A DNA stretch of 64,000 nt. Origin: Spirochaetota bacterium. GTDB lineage: Bacteria; Spirochaetota; Spirochaetia; Treponematales; UBA12059. The translations under genes were made by a program, and so were the position numbers. Of the stretch, positions 34,978-43,683 are shown piece by piece. The DNA lies in the NCBI GenBank assembly GCA_022703505.1, contig JAKLDN010000005.1:124001-188000 (forward strand). Direction: 5' to 3'. A model generated the notes under the pieces. The model saw only the letters and a list, made by a program, of their open reading frames with translations, ran no database searches and had not been told where the DNA came from. The stretch's first letter is position 1. Each line of letters begins with the position of its first letter.

Positions 34978-36351
34978 CTATTCGTGCCTGCGGCCGAAGG
35001 AGGAGTCCATGTTCAGTTCCAGCCGGTACTTGGCCACGGTCCGCCGCGCCAGGTTGATGCCCTTGCGGGCGAGCTGGTCCGCGATGTCCCGGTCGGACAA
35101 GGCCCGGGCCTCGTTCTCGATGATCTCCTTGATGACCTGCTTGACCCCCTCCTTGGAAAAGCGGGATCCCGAGGACCCGGCCCCGGATATGGAGTTGGTG
35201 AAGAAATACTTGAGCTCGAAGATCCCCCAGTCGGTCTGGACGTACTTCCGGTTGGCCAGCCGGGAGATGGTGGTCTCGTGGACCCCGACCTCCCCGGCGA
35301 TGTCCCGGAGGGTCAGGGGCGCCAGGTGCTTGGGTCCCTTGGTGAAGAAGGACCTCTGGAACTCCACGATGGCGCGGGTGGCCTTGAGCAGGGTCTTGTT
35401 CCGCTGGTGGATGCTCTGGATGAACCACTTGGCCCGGCGGATGTTCTCCTTCACGAAAACGTCCGTGGTCCGGTCGTGCTTCTCCTCGGACAGGCGGTCG
35501 AAGAAGGGATTGATGCCCAGGACCGGAATCTCCTCGTCGTTCAGGACGATGACGAACTCCCCATCCTTGAGCTTCACCTGGATGTCCGGGATGACGTACT
35601 GGGGTTCCGAGGAGGAGTACTGCCTGCCCGGGAAGGGATTCAGGGTCTTGATGAAGGCCAGGATGGAGGACAGGTCGGCTTCCGAGAGCTTGAGGCGCTT
35701 GCGGATATCCTCGTGCTTGCCCTTTTCCAGAAGCTCGATGTGGTCCCGAAGGACCTCCACGGTGCGGGGGGGGGCCTCGGGGCACAGTTCGGCCTGGACG
35801 ATCAGGGATTCCCGGTAGTCCGAGGCGCAGACCCCGACGGGCTCGAAGCCCCGGACCAGGGAGAGGGCGGACTTGAAGGCGTCCTCCGGCGTGTCCCGGC
35901 AGACCAGGCGAGGATCCTCCTTGTGGAAGCCGTCGCTGTCCAGGTTCTGGATGAGGTTTTCCGCGGCCGCACGCACCTTTTCCGGCACGGGCTGGAGCCG
36001 GAGCTGCCACAGCAGGTGCTCCTGGAGGGTCTCCGCCCGGGAGATGGCCCCTTCCAGGAACATGCGCTTGGAGTCGTCGTTGGGATCCCGGCCCCGGCCG
36101 TACCCGGGGTCCGAGGCGTTCTCGTAGACCCGGGCCGCGTCGGAATCCGACTCCCGTTCCTCGGGGAAGGATTCCAGGGAGACCGTGGAGCGGTCCTCCA
36201 GGACCTCCAGGGCCGGATTGGCCTCGATCTCCTGCTGGATCTCGTCCTTGAGTTCGGGAAGGGGCAGGGCCATGAGCCGGATGGATTGGATCATCTGGGG
36301 GCTGAGTTTCTGGCGTTGTTCCTGTACCAGCACCGGCTTCTGAAGCTGCAA
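34978..36351 (-). CDS. rpoN: RNA polymerase sigma-54 factor
   Basis: 457 residues from TTG 36351, preferred because GGGAGG lies 8 bases upstream; a TTG at 36381 would add ten residues but lacks a ribosome site. Region I is LQLQKPVLVQEQRQKLSPQM, the activator-interaction region with LPLPELKDEIQQEIEANPAL. An acidic linker follows, then the core-binding domain, helix-turn-helix TLRDIAGEVGVHETTISRLA (-12 recognition), and the RpoN box ARRTVAKYR near the C-terminus (-24 recognition). It partners the NtrC-like activator encoded downstream. Confidence 0.94.
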   Translation of the reverse strand: MQLQKPVLVQEQRQKLSPQMIQSIRLMALPLPELKDEIQQEIEANPALEVLEDRSTVSLESFPEERESDSDAARVYENASDPGYGRGRDPNDDSKRMFLEGAISRAETLQEHLLWQLRLQPVPEKVRAAAENLIQNLDSDGFHKEDPRLVCRDTPEDAFKSALSLVRGFEPVGVCASDYRESLIVQAELCPEAPPRTVEVLRDHIELLEKGKHEDIRKRLKLSEADLSSILAFIKTLNPFPGRQYSSSEPQYVIPDIQVKLKDGEFVIVLNDEEIPVLGINPFFDRLSEEKHDRTTDVFVKENIRRAKWFIQSIHQRNKTLLKATRAIVEFQRSFFTKGPKHLAPLTLRDIAGEVGVHETTISRLANRKYVQTDWGIFELKYFFTNSISGAGSSGSRFSKEGVKQVIKEIIENEARALSDRDIADQLARKGINLARRTVAKYRLELNMDSSFGRRHE

Positions 36352-36504
36352 CGAAGGCTCCTCCCGAATTCCTATCTTCAAATGTTACCGCCCCACCCCG
36401 GAAAGTCAAGGATCGGGGCTCCGCGGGGCCCGGTCCGGACTTCCCGGGACCGCCGGCGCCCCCGGCAGACGGATGGGGTTCGCATGCCCGGGAACGCTTT
36501 TCCC

Positions 36505-36534
36505 TTGACCCTTAAAAAACATCCTCGGTATTTT
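36505..36534 (+). promoter_or_regulatory. Promoter of grpE-dnaK-dnaJ
   Basis: TTGACC (36505-36510), 18 bases, TATTTT (36529-36534), ending 33 bases before the grpE start. No CIRCE inverted repeat is visible nearby, so HrcA control is not indicated. The remaining 36385-36500 between rpoN and this promoter is GC-rich and shows no rpoN promoter I could recognise. Confidence 0.55.
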
Positions 36535-36567
36535 ATGGATACATTATTCCCCATACCAGGTGATCGA

Positions 36568-37230
36568 ATGTCCAAGACGTCCAAGACCGAGAGCAAAACC
36601 GAATCCAAAACCACAGCCCCGGAGCAAGCCTCCGGGACGGGCCCCCTTCCCGAGGATGCCTGCGAGGCCACCGAGGACCTTGCCCGCATCCTGGAGGCCC
36701 GCATGGCGGAAGCCCAGAAGCGGGCCGCGGAACTCCAGGCGGAGAACTCCGAACTCAAGGACCAGTACTTGAGGAAACTCGCGGATTACGAAAACTTCCG
36801 GAAACGGATGTTCCGGGAAAAGGACGACGCCGTCCAGTTCGCCAACTCGGCCCTCCTGCACGACCTTCTAGGCATCCTGGACGATTTCGACCGGGCGGTC
36901 TCGAGCTCCGAGGTGTCCCGGGACTTCCAGGTACTCCATGACGGGATCGTCATGGTCCGGAACCGGATGCTGTCCACCTTGGAGGGAAAGTACGGGCTGG
37001 CCCGCTTCGATTCCGCGGGAGCCTCCTTCGACCCGAACGTCCACGAGGCGGTGGCCATGGAGAAGGGCCCCGTGCCGGACCCCGTGGTCGCGGAGGAGTT
37101 CCAGAAGGGCTACAAGCTGCACGGACGGGTCCTCCGGGCGGCCCGGGTCAAGGTCCGGATGCCCGACGGCTCCGCCCCGGAAGCCCCGGCTCCGGACGCG
37201 CCGCCCCCCTCCGCGGGGGAGACGAAGTGA
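36568..37230 (+). CDS. grpE: Nucleotide exchange factor GrpE
   Basis: 220 residues from ATG 36568, with GGTGA upstream. A charged, disordered N-terminus is followed by a long coiled coil (LEARMAEAQKRAAELQAENS) and the GrpE signature region (LRKLADYENFRKRMFREKDD, LLHDLLGILDDFDRAVSS, PNVHEAVAMEKGPVPDPVVA, KGYKLHGRVLRAARVKV). It drives ADP release from DnaK. The C-terminus is an Ala/Pro-rich tail. Confidence 0.96.
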   Translation: MSKTSKTESKTESKTTAPEQASGTGPLPEDACEATEDLARILEARMAEAQKRAAELQAENSELKDQYLRKLADYENFRKRMFREKDDAVQFANSALLHDLLGILDDFDRAVSSSEVSRDFQVLHDGIVMVRNRMLSTLEGKYGLARFDSAGASFDPNVHEAVAMEKGPVPDPVVAEEFQKGYKLHGRVLRAARVKVRMPDGSAPEAPAPDAPPPSAGETK

Positions 37231-37275
37231 ACATGAGTACTATGCGCCGAAGAGGAATACAAGGAGAGTACGGAA

Positions 37276-39213
<1,938 letters not shown>

Positions 39214-39283
39214 GATCCGGCCGGCGCGGCCGCCGTTCCGGCACTGCCGGCGGCGCCGCCCCCCGGTCCGATAAGGACGTCAC

Positions 39284-40429
39284 GTGGCGAAACGGGATTA
39301 CTACGAGGTCCTGGGGGTTCCCAAGGACTCCTCCAAGGACGACATCAAGAAGGCCTATCGGAAGATGGCCATCGCCAACCATCCGGACAAGAACCCCGGA
39401 AACAAGGCCGCGGAGGAGCGGTTCAAGGAAGCCACCGAGGCCTACGAGATCCTGGGAGACGACCAGAAGCGGGCCGCCTACGACCAGTTCGGCTTCGCCG
39501 GAGTGGAGGGCATGGGCGGGGGCGCGGGGGGCCAGCACGACTTCTCCTCGGTCTTCCGGGACTTCGAGGACATCTTCGGGTTCGGGGACTTCTCCAACAT
39601 CTTCGACTCCTTCTTCGGCGGCGGCCGGGCCGGGGGAGCCCGGGGACGGTCCGGGGTCGGGAAGGGCCAGGATCTCCGGTACGACCTGGAGCTGACATTC
39701 GAGCAGGCGGTCTTCGGCACCGCCGTGGAGATCTCCTACGCCCGCAACGATTCCTGCCCCACCTGCAAGGGGACCGGGGCTTCCTCCGGGGGCGGCCGAA
39801 AGGTCTGTCCCCAGTGCCAGGGCTCCGGTCAGGTCCGCAGGAGCTCGGGCTTTTTCTCCATAGCCTCCCCCTGCCCCGCCTGCGGGGGGGACGGGTACAT
39901 CGTGGAGAACCCCTGCCGGGACTGCGCCGGCACGGGGCTGGCCAAGAAACGGCAGAAGATCAAGGTGACCATCCCCGCGGGGGTGGACGACGGAAAACGA
40001 GTCCAGATACCCGGACAGGGCGACACGGGGGCCAACGGCGGCCCCCCCGGGGACCTGTACGTGTTCATCCACGTCCGGCCCCACGAGTTCTTCGAACGGG
40101 ACGGCTACGATCTCTACTGCGCCGTCCCCGTCACCATCGCCCAAGCCGCCCTGGGAGCCGAGATCACGGTGCCCACCATCGAGGGCAAGAAGATCAGCAT
40201 CGCCGTGCCCGCCGGGGTTCCCCACGGCAAGGTCTTGCGGATCCGCGAGGAGGGGGTTCCCCACGCTAGCTCAAATTCACGCCGGGGGGACATGTACGTG
40301 AAGGTGATGATCCAGGTACCCGCAAAGCTTTCAAAGCGGGGCCGGGAACTCCTGGAGGAATTCGCCCGGATCGAGAACGACCCCACGGATCCGCGCCCCC
40401 TGCGGCTCTCGGAGCTGAAGAACAACTGA
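39284..40429 (+). CDS. dnaJ: Chaperone DnaJ (Hsp40)
   Basis: 381 residues from GTG 39284, with AAGGA upstream. J domain with the HPD motif (MAIANHPDKNPG), Gly/Phe region (FEDIFGFGDFSNIFDSFFGG), four zinc-finger CxxCxGxG repeats (CPTCKGTG, CPQCQGSG, CPACGGDG, CRDCAGTG) and C-terminal substrate domains. Type I DnaJ, co-chaperone of DnaK. The 70-base gap after dnaK contains small GC inverted repeats. Confidence 0.98.
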   Translation: MAKRDYYEVLGVPKDSSKDDIKKAYRKMAIANHPDKNPGNKAAEERFKEATEAYEILGDDQKRAAYDQFGFAGVEGMGGGAGGQHDFSSVFRDFEDIFGFGDFSNIFDSFFGGGRAGGARGRSGVGKGQDLRYDLELTFEQAVFGTAVEISYARNDSCPTCKGTGASSGGGRKVCPQCQGSGQVRRSSGFFSIASPCPACGGDGYIVENPCRDCAGTGLAKKRQKIKVTIPAGVDDGKRVQIPGQGDTGANGGPPGDLYVFIHVRPHEFFERDGYDLYCAVPVTIAQAALGAEITVPTIEGKKISIAVPAGVPHGKVLRIREEGVPHASSNSRRGDMYVKVMIQVPAKLSKRGRELLEEFARIENDPTDPRPLRLSELKNN

Positions 40430-40437
40430 GCATACGG

Positions 40438-40463
40438 CCCGCCCCCTCAGGGGCGGGTTTTTT
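40438..40463 (+). terminator. Intrinsic terminator of the dnaK operon
   Basis: Perfect 8-bp stem CCCGCCCC-CTCA-GGGGCGGG (40438-40457) followed by six T. It starts 8 bases after the dnaJ stop and overlaps the 3' end of the convergent gene at 40447. Confidence 0.92.
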
Positions 40464-40734
40464 CTTCCAGGTCCGCCAGCCAGGCCAGGGCGTATTCCCG
40501 GGACTCCCCGCACATCTCGGGGTCCGCGCGCAGGGATCCGCAGAACGCCGGTCGCTCCGGCCTTCCCCAGAGGGCGCAGCGGAAGTCCACGGTCAAATGA
40601 GGGCAGGGGACGCCCGCGGGCTTCCCCTCCGGCAGGGCCGGCAACGTCGGGGCTATGGAGGGGGCGACGCAGCAGGCCCCGCAGCCGGACCTGCACTCGA
40701 AAGCGGATTTCAGTTCCGGCGACGTATCGGGCAT
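40447..40734 (-). CDS. Small YkgJ-type Cys-cluster protein
   Basis: 95 residues from ATG 40734. The cluster CRSGCGACCVAP (Cys near 14, 18, 21, 22) is followed by CPHL, RCALWGRPERPAFCG and MCGES cysteines. This is the short form of the YkgJ/UPF0153 family, predicted to bind Zn or Fe-S; activity unknown. It is related to but much shorter than the protein encoded at 7212. Its final codons are read from the antisense of the dnaJ terminator stem. Confidence 0.8.
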   Translation of the reverse strand: MPDTSPELKSAFECRSGCGACCVAPSIAPTLPALPEGKPAGVPCPHLTVDFRCALWGRPERPAFCGSLRADPEMCGESREYALAWLADLEEKTRP

Positions 40735-40786
40735 GCCGTAAGCCTAACGGAGCGGGCTCGAGGAGGCAATCCGGAACCCTCCGCCC

Positions 40787-40815
40787 TTGACCACCGTCCC
40801 CGGGAAGTGTATCAA
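40787..40815 (+). promoter_or_regulatory. Promoter of tRNA-Leu
   Basis: TTGACC (40787-40792), 17 bases, TATCAA (40810-40815), predicting a start about 4 bases before the tRNA 5' end. Confidence 0.65.
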
Positions 40816-40825
40816 TACCCGAAAG

Positions 40826-40908
40826 GCCGGCGTGGCGGAACGGCAGACGCGGTGGACTCAAAATCCACTGTCCGCAAGGATGTATGGGTTCAAGTCCCAT
40901 CGCCGGCA
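40826..40908 (+). tRNA. tRNA-Leu (anticodon CAA)
   Basis: Acceptor stem GCCGGCG pairs with CGCCGGC, with discriminator A at 40908. The anticodon stem GTGGA/TCCAC encloses the loop CTCAAAA, giving CAA. The long variable arm TGTCCGCAAGGATGT is typical of class II tRNAs, and the T arm is ATGGG-TTCAAGT-CCCAT. CCA is not encoded. It reads UUG codons. Confidence 0.95.
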
Positions 40909-40948
40909 TACCTTACCCTTGTGCGCTTCCAGCGCATCTCCATAATCG

Positions 40949-41015
40949 ATGCCGGCGATGGGACTTGATCCGAGCGAGCGGCCCCGGAAGCGCGAGTTAT
41001 CGAGCGCTTCCGGGG
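40949..41015. repeat. Inverted copy of the tRNA 3' end plus a 12-bp hairpin
   Basis: 40949-40971 is the reverse complement of 40887-40909 (T arm, acceptor strand and two flanking bases of tRNA-Leu) with one mismatch in 23. Downstream, CCCCGGAAGCGC (40982-40993) and GCGCTTCCGGGG (41004-41015) form a perfect 12-bp stem with a 10-base loop. The 155-base gap 40909-41063 holds no gene. Confidence 0.85.
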
Positions 41016-41063
41016 TGAGCGCGCCGAGCGCGCGAACACGAGCGAGGCGGCCCGGAGCGGCGC

Positions 41064-41633
41064 CTAACCTTGGCACTCCTTCCAGCGGAAACAGCTCACC
41101 AGGTGGTCGTTCACGAGGCCCGCGGACTGCAGGAAGGCATAGATGATCACGGACCCGACGAAGTTGAAGCCCCGGCGTTTCAGGTCCTCGGAGATCCTAT
41201 CGGACAGGTCCGTTCGGGCGGGGACCTCGGACATGGATTTCCACCGGTTCACGACGGACCGTCCCTCCGTAAAGCCCCAAAGATAGTCGGAGAAGGATCC
41301 CCGTTCCTCGCGGAGGGCCAGGAAGGCGCGGGCGTTCCGGACCGCGGAGCCCACCTTGAGGCGGTTCCGTACGATGCCCGGATCCGCCAGCAGTCGGGCC
41401 TCGTCCGCGGGGCCGTACCGGGCGATCCGTTCGGGATCGAACCCCTCGAAGGCCCGGCGGTACCCTTCCCGGCGCTTGAGTATGGTGATCCAGGAAAGGC
41501 CGGCTTGGGAGCCCTCCAGGACGAGGAGCTCGAAGAGGGCTCGGTCGTCCCGCAGGGGCATGCCCCATTCCTCGTCGTGGTAACGGACGTAGTCCGGATC
41601 GGTCCCGGCCCAGGGACAGCGTTTCGGTGCCAT
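41064..41633 (-). CDS. tag: DNA-3-methyladenine glycosylase I
   Basis: 189 residues from ATG 41633, close to the 187 of E. coli Tag. The N-terminus RCPWAGTDPDYVRYHDEEWG carries a zinc Cys and His and the catalytic Glu. The C-terminal zinc ligands are in LVNDHLVSCFRWK. EGSQAGLSWITILKRREGYR is the helix-hairpin-helix region. The enzyme removes 3-methyladenine from alkylated DNA. The longer open frame upstream reads through the intergenic repeat and is rejected. Confidence 0.95.
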   Translation of the reverse strand: MAPKRCPWAGTDPDYVRYHDEEWGMPLRDDRALFELLVLEGSQAGLSWITILKRREGYRRAFEGFDPERIARYGPADEARLLADPGIVRNRLKVGSAVRNARAFLALREERGSFSDYLWGFTEGRSVVNRWKSMSEVPARTDLSDRISEDLKRRGFNFVGSVIIYAFLQSAGLVNDHLVSCFRWKECQG

Positions 41634-41662
41634 GCGCACAGGGTAGCGCGGGCGGAGGCAGA

Positions 41663-41800
41663 GGGCAACAGGACACAGGAGCCAGGCGATCGGTTGGCTT
41701 CCAGACGTTCGGCGATCGGGAGAATCCGCGGTCGTCGGCTCGGCCGTCGACCCTGACTCCTGTCCCCGGAGTCCTGAGTCCCGTTGACTGTCCACGATTC
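41663..41800. repeat. CAGGACACAGGA-type intergenic element
   Basis: The left arm is 41663-41684 (CAACAGGACACAGGAGCC). The inverted right arm is 41752-41785, with TGACTCCTGTCC, GGAGTCCTGAGTCCCG and TTGACTGTCC units. Between them GGCGATCGG occurs twice (41684 and 41711). It occupies the gap between the divergent tag and thioesterase genes, with no other content recognised there. Confidence 0.65.
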
Positions 41801-41839
41801 CCGATCTACCCTGGTCGCAAGAATCTTCTGGAGGTTGCC

Positions 41840-42235
41840 ATGCCGAATCTCGTGCCCGGCCTGACCGGAGAGCGCACCCTGATCGTGGAGGAGCGGCATA
41901 CCGCGGCCCACCTGGGCTCCGGAGGCGTACCCGTCTACGCGACGCCCATGATGATCCTGGCCATGGAGGAGGCGGCCCTGTCCGCGGTGGATCCGCGGCT
42001 GGAGCCCGGTCAGGTCACGGTGGGCTACCACCTGGACGTGAAGCACCTGGCGGCCACCCCCCTGGGGATGCGCGTGACCGCCCGGGCGGAACTCCTGGCC
42101 GTGGACGGAAGGATGCTGTCCTTCAAGGTCGAGGCCTTCGACGAGAAGGAGAAGATCGGGGAGGGCACCCACGTCCGGGCGATCATCAACGTCGCCAAGT
42201 TCAAGGAAAAGCTGGCGGCCAAGTCCGGCGTCTAG
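41840..42235 (+). CDS. Hotdog-fold thioesterase (FlK-like)
   Basis: 131 residues from ATG 41840, with GGAGG 4 bases upstream. Single hotdog domain: VEERHTAAHLGSGGVPVYAT, MMILAMEEAALSAVDPRLEP, VTVGYHLDVKHLAATPLGM, LSFKVEAFDEKEKIGEGTHV and RAIINVAKFKEKL. The layout matches fluoroacetyl-CoA thioesterase-like and similar acyl-CoA thioesterases, including a Glu/His/Thr set. The true acyl-CoA substrate is unknown. Confidence 0.85.
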   Translation: MPNLVPGLTGERTLIVEERHTAAHLGSGGVPVYATPMMILAMEEAALSAVDPRLEPGQVTVGYHLDVKHLAATPLGMRVTARAELLAVDGRMLSFKVEAFDEKEKIGEGTHVRAIINVAKFKEKLAAKSGV

Positions 42236-42321
42236 GCCGCCCGTGAGCGCTCCGGCACGGTGGTCGCGGGGGCCGAGGGGTCGGATTTCCGCGCGGCCGC
42301 GAGCCTATATCGCTAAATAAA

Positions 42322-42350
42322 TTGACATATCAGGCCGCGCGTAGTTTACT
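42322..42350 (+). promoter_or_regulatory. Promoter of the BMP/ABC operon
   Basis: Consensus TTGACA (42322-42327), 17 bases, TTTACT (42345-42350). The predicted leader of about 80 bases contains a GC stem (CCCGCC ... GGCGGG) but I cannot match it to a known riboswitch. Confidence 0.75.
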
Positions 42351-42437
42351 CCTAAGAAAGTGTCACCGGGATCCCCCGCCAGGACCCCCTGGGCCGAGGC
42401 GGGACCACGAATACCCGAAACCGTAAAGGAGCCCTCT

Positions 42438-43535
42438 ATGAAGAACAGGTGGAATCTTCTTTGGATCCTCCTCGCCGCCGCCCTGATCGCGGGCTGCGCG
42501 AAGAAGTCCGAGCCCGCCGCCGTCGCGGCCAAGGCCGAGCCGTACAAGGTCGCCTTCGTCTACATCGGCCCCCCCGGGGACCTCGGCTGGACCCATGAGC
42601 ACGACCAGGGCCGCAAGGCCGTGGAGGCGGAGTTCGGGGACAAGGTCAAGACGGTCTACATCGAGAACGTGCCGGAGGGCCCCGACGCCACCCGCATCAT
42701 CCGCCAGTACGCCCAGGAAGGCTACGACATGATCTTCGCCACCTCCTTCGGCTATATGGACCCGATGGTCGAGGTCGCCAAGGAGTTCCCGAAGGTCAAG
42801 TTCGAGCACTGCTCGGGCTACAAGACCGCGGAGAACATGTCCACCTACTTCGGCCGGATCTACCAGCCCCGCTACCTCTCGGGCATCGTGGCCGGCAAGA
42901 TGACCAAGAGCAACATCATCGGCTACGCCGCCGCCTTCCCGATCCCCGAGGTCGTCCGCGGGATCAACGCCTTCACCCTGGGCGCCCGCTCCGTCAATCC
43001 CAAGGTCCAGGTCCGGGTGGTCTGGACGAACACCTGGTACGACCCCGTCAAGGAGCGCGAGGCCGCGGTGGCCCTCCTGGACGCCGGCGCCGACATCATC
43101 GCCCAGCACCAGGACACGGTGGAGCCCCAGAAGGCCGCCAAGGAGCGCGGGAAGCTCTCCATCGGCTACGACTCGGACATGCGCGCCTTCGTGGGCGACA
43201 CGGTCCTAACGAGCCCGGTGTGGAACTGGGGTTCCTACTACAAGGATACCATCGGCAAGGCCATGGCCGGCACCTGGACCACCCACCAGTACTGGGAGGG
43301 CCTCAAGGCCGGCGTGGTCCGCCTGGCGGACATGAGCCCCCTCGTTCCCCAGGATGTGAAGGACCTGGTCAAGGCCGCGGAGCAGAAGATCCTGGACGGG
43401 ACCTGGGACGTGTTCTACGGCCCGATCAAGGACAACACCGGCGCCGTGAAGGTGGCCGCGGGCGCCAAGATGACCGACGGCGAGATGCTCTCCTTCGACT
43501 GGTTCGTGGAAGGCGTCGTCGGAAAGGTAAAGTAA
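42438..43535 (+). CDS. BMP-family (PnrA/TmpC-like) substrate-binding lipoprotein
   Basis: 365 residues from ATG 42438, with AAAGGAG upstream. The lipobox is LIAGC (Cys near residue 22). The mature protein reads YKVAFVYIGPPGDLGWTHEH, YDMIFATSFGYMDPMVEVA, YLSGIVAGKMTKSNIIGYAA and DIIAQHQDT, the pattern of the basic-membrane-protein family that includes treponemal TmpC/PnrA purine nucleoside receptors. It should deliver nucleosides, or a related ligand, to the ABC transporter encoded next. Confidence 0.94.
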   Translation: MKNRWNLLWILLAAALIAGCAKKSEPAAVAAKAEPYKVAFVYIGPPGDLGWTHEHDQGRKAVEAEFGDKVKTVYIENVPEGPDATRIIRQYAQEGYDMIFATSFGYMDPMVEVAKEFPKVKFEHCSGYKTAENMSTYFGRIYQPRYLSGIVAGKMTKSNIIGYAAAFPIPEVVRGINAFTLGARSVNPKVQVRVVWTNTWYDPVKEREAAVALLDAGADIIAQHQDTVEPQKAAKERGKLSIGYDSDMRAFVGDTVLTSPVWNWGSYYKDTIGKAMAGTWTTHQYWEGLKAGVVRLADMSPLVPQDVKDLVKAAEQKILDGTWDVFYGPIKDNTGAVKVAAGAKMTDGEMLSFDWFVEGVVGKVK

Positions 43536-43591
43536 GACAAGCACGGGAAGCCCGGCGGCCCTCAGGGCCCGCCGGGTGTCCGTACCGGAGG

Positions 43592-43618
43592 CCTCCCCCG
43601 TGCCGGGGAGGTTTTTTT
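43592..43618 (+). terminator. Terminator/attenuator between binding protein and ABC genes
   Basis: Stem CCTCCCC-CGTGCC-GGGGAGG (43592-43611) followed by seven T. A second GC hairpin (CCCGGCGG ... CCGCCGGG) precedes it. No new promoter is clear before 43684, so partial read-through would give more receptor than transporter. Confidence 0.85.
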
Positions 43619-43683
43619 CGCGGGTCCCCGGCGACGCTCCGGCGTCCGAAGCCCGGACAATTCCGCTCGACAAGGTGATTCCT

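Noticed and set aside
34909-36567. In-frame plus-strand extension upstream of grpE
   Set aside because: It is antisense to rpoN; grpE starts at ATG 36568 behind its own promoter and ribosome site.
40858-41076. Small minus-strand frame ending DLNPYILADSGF
   Set aside because: This is the antisense translation of the tRNA-Leu gene and its inverted copy.
41080-41100. Sigma-54 -24/-12 promoter-like TTGGCAC
   Set aside because: The -12 TTGC part is missing and the site is inside the tag coding sequence.
42357-42437. Riboswitch in the leader of the BMP operon
   Set aside because: Only one GC stem is seen and no conserved core of a known purine, guanidine or other class could be matched.
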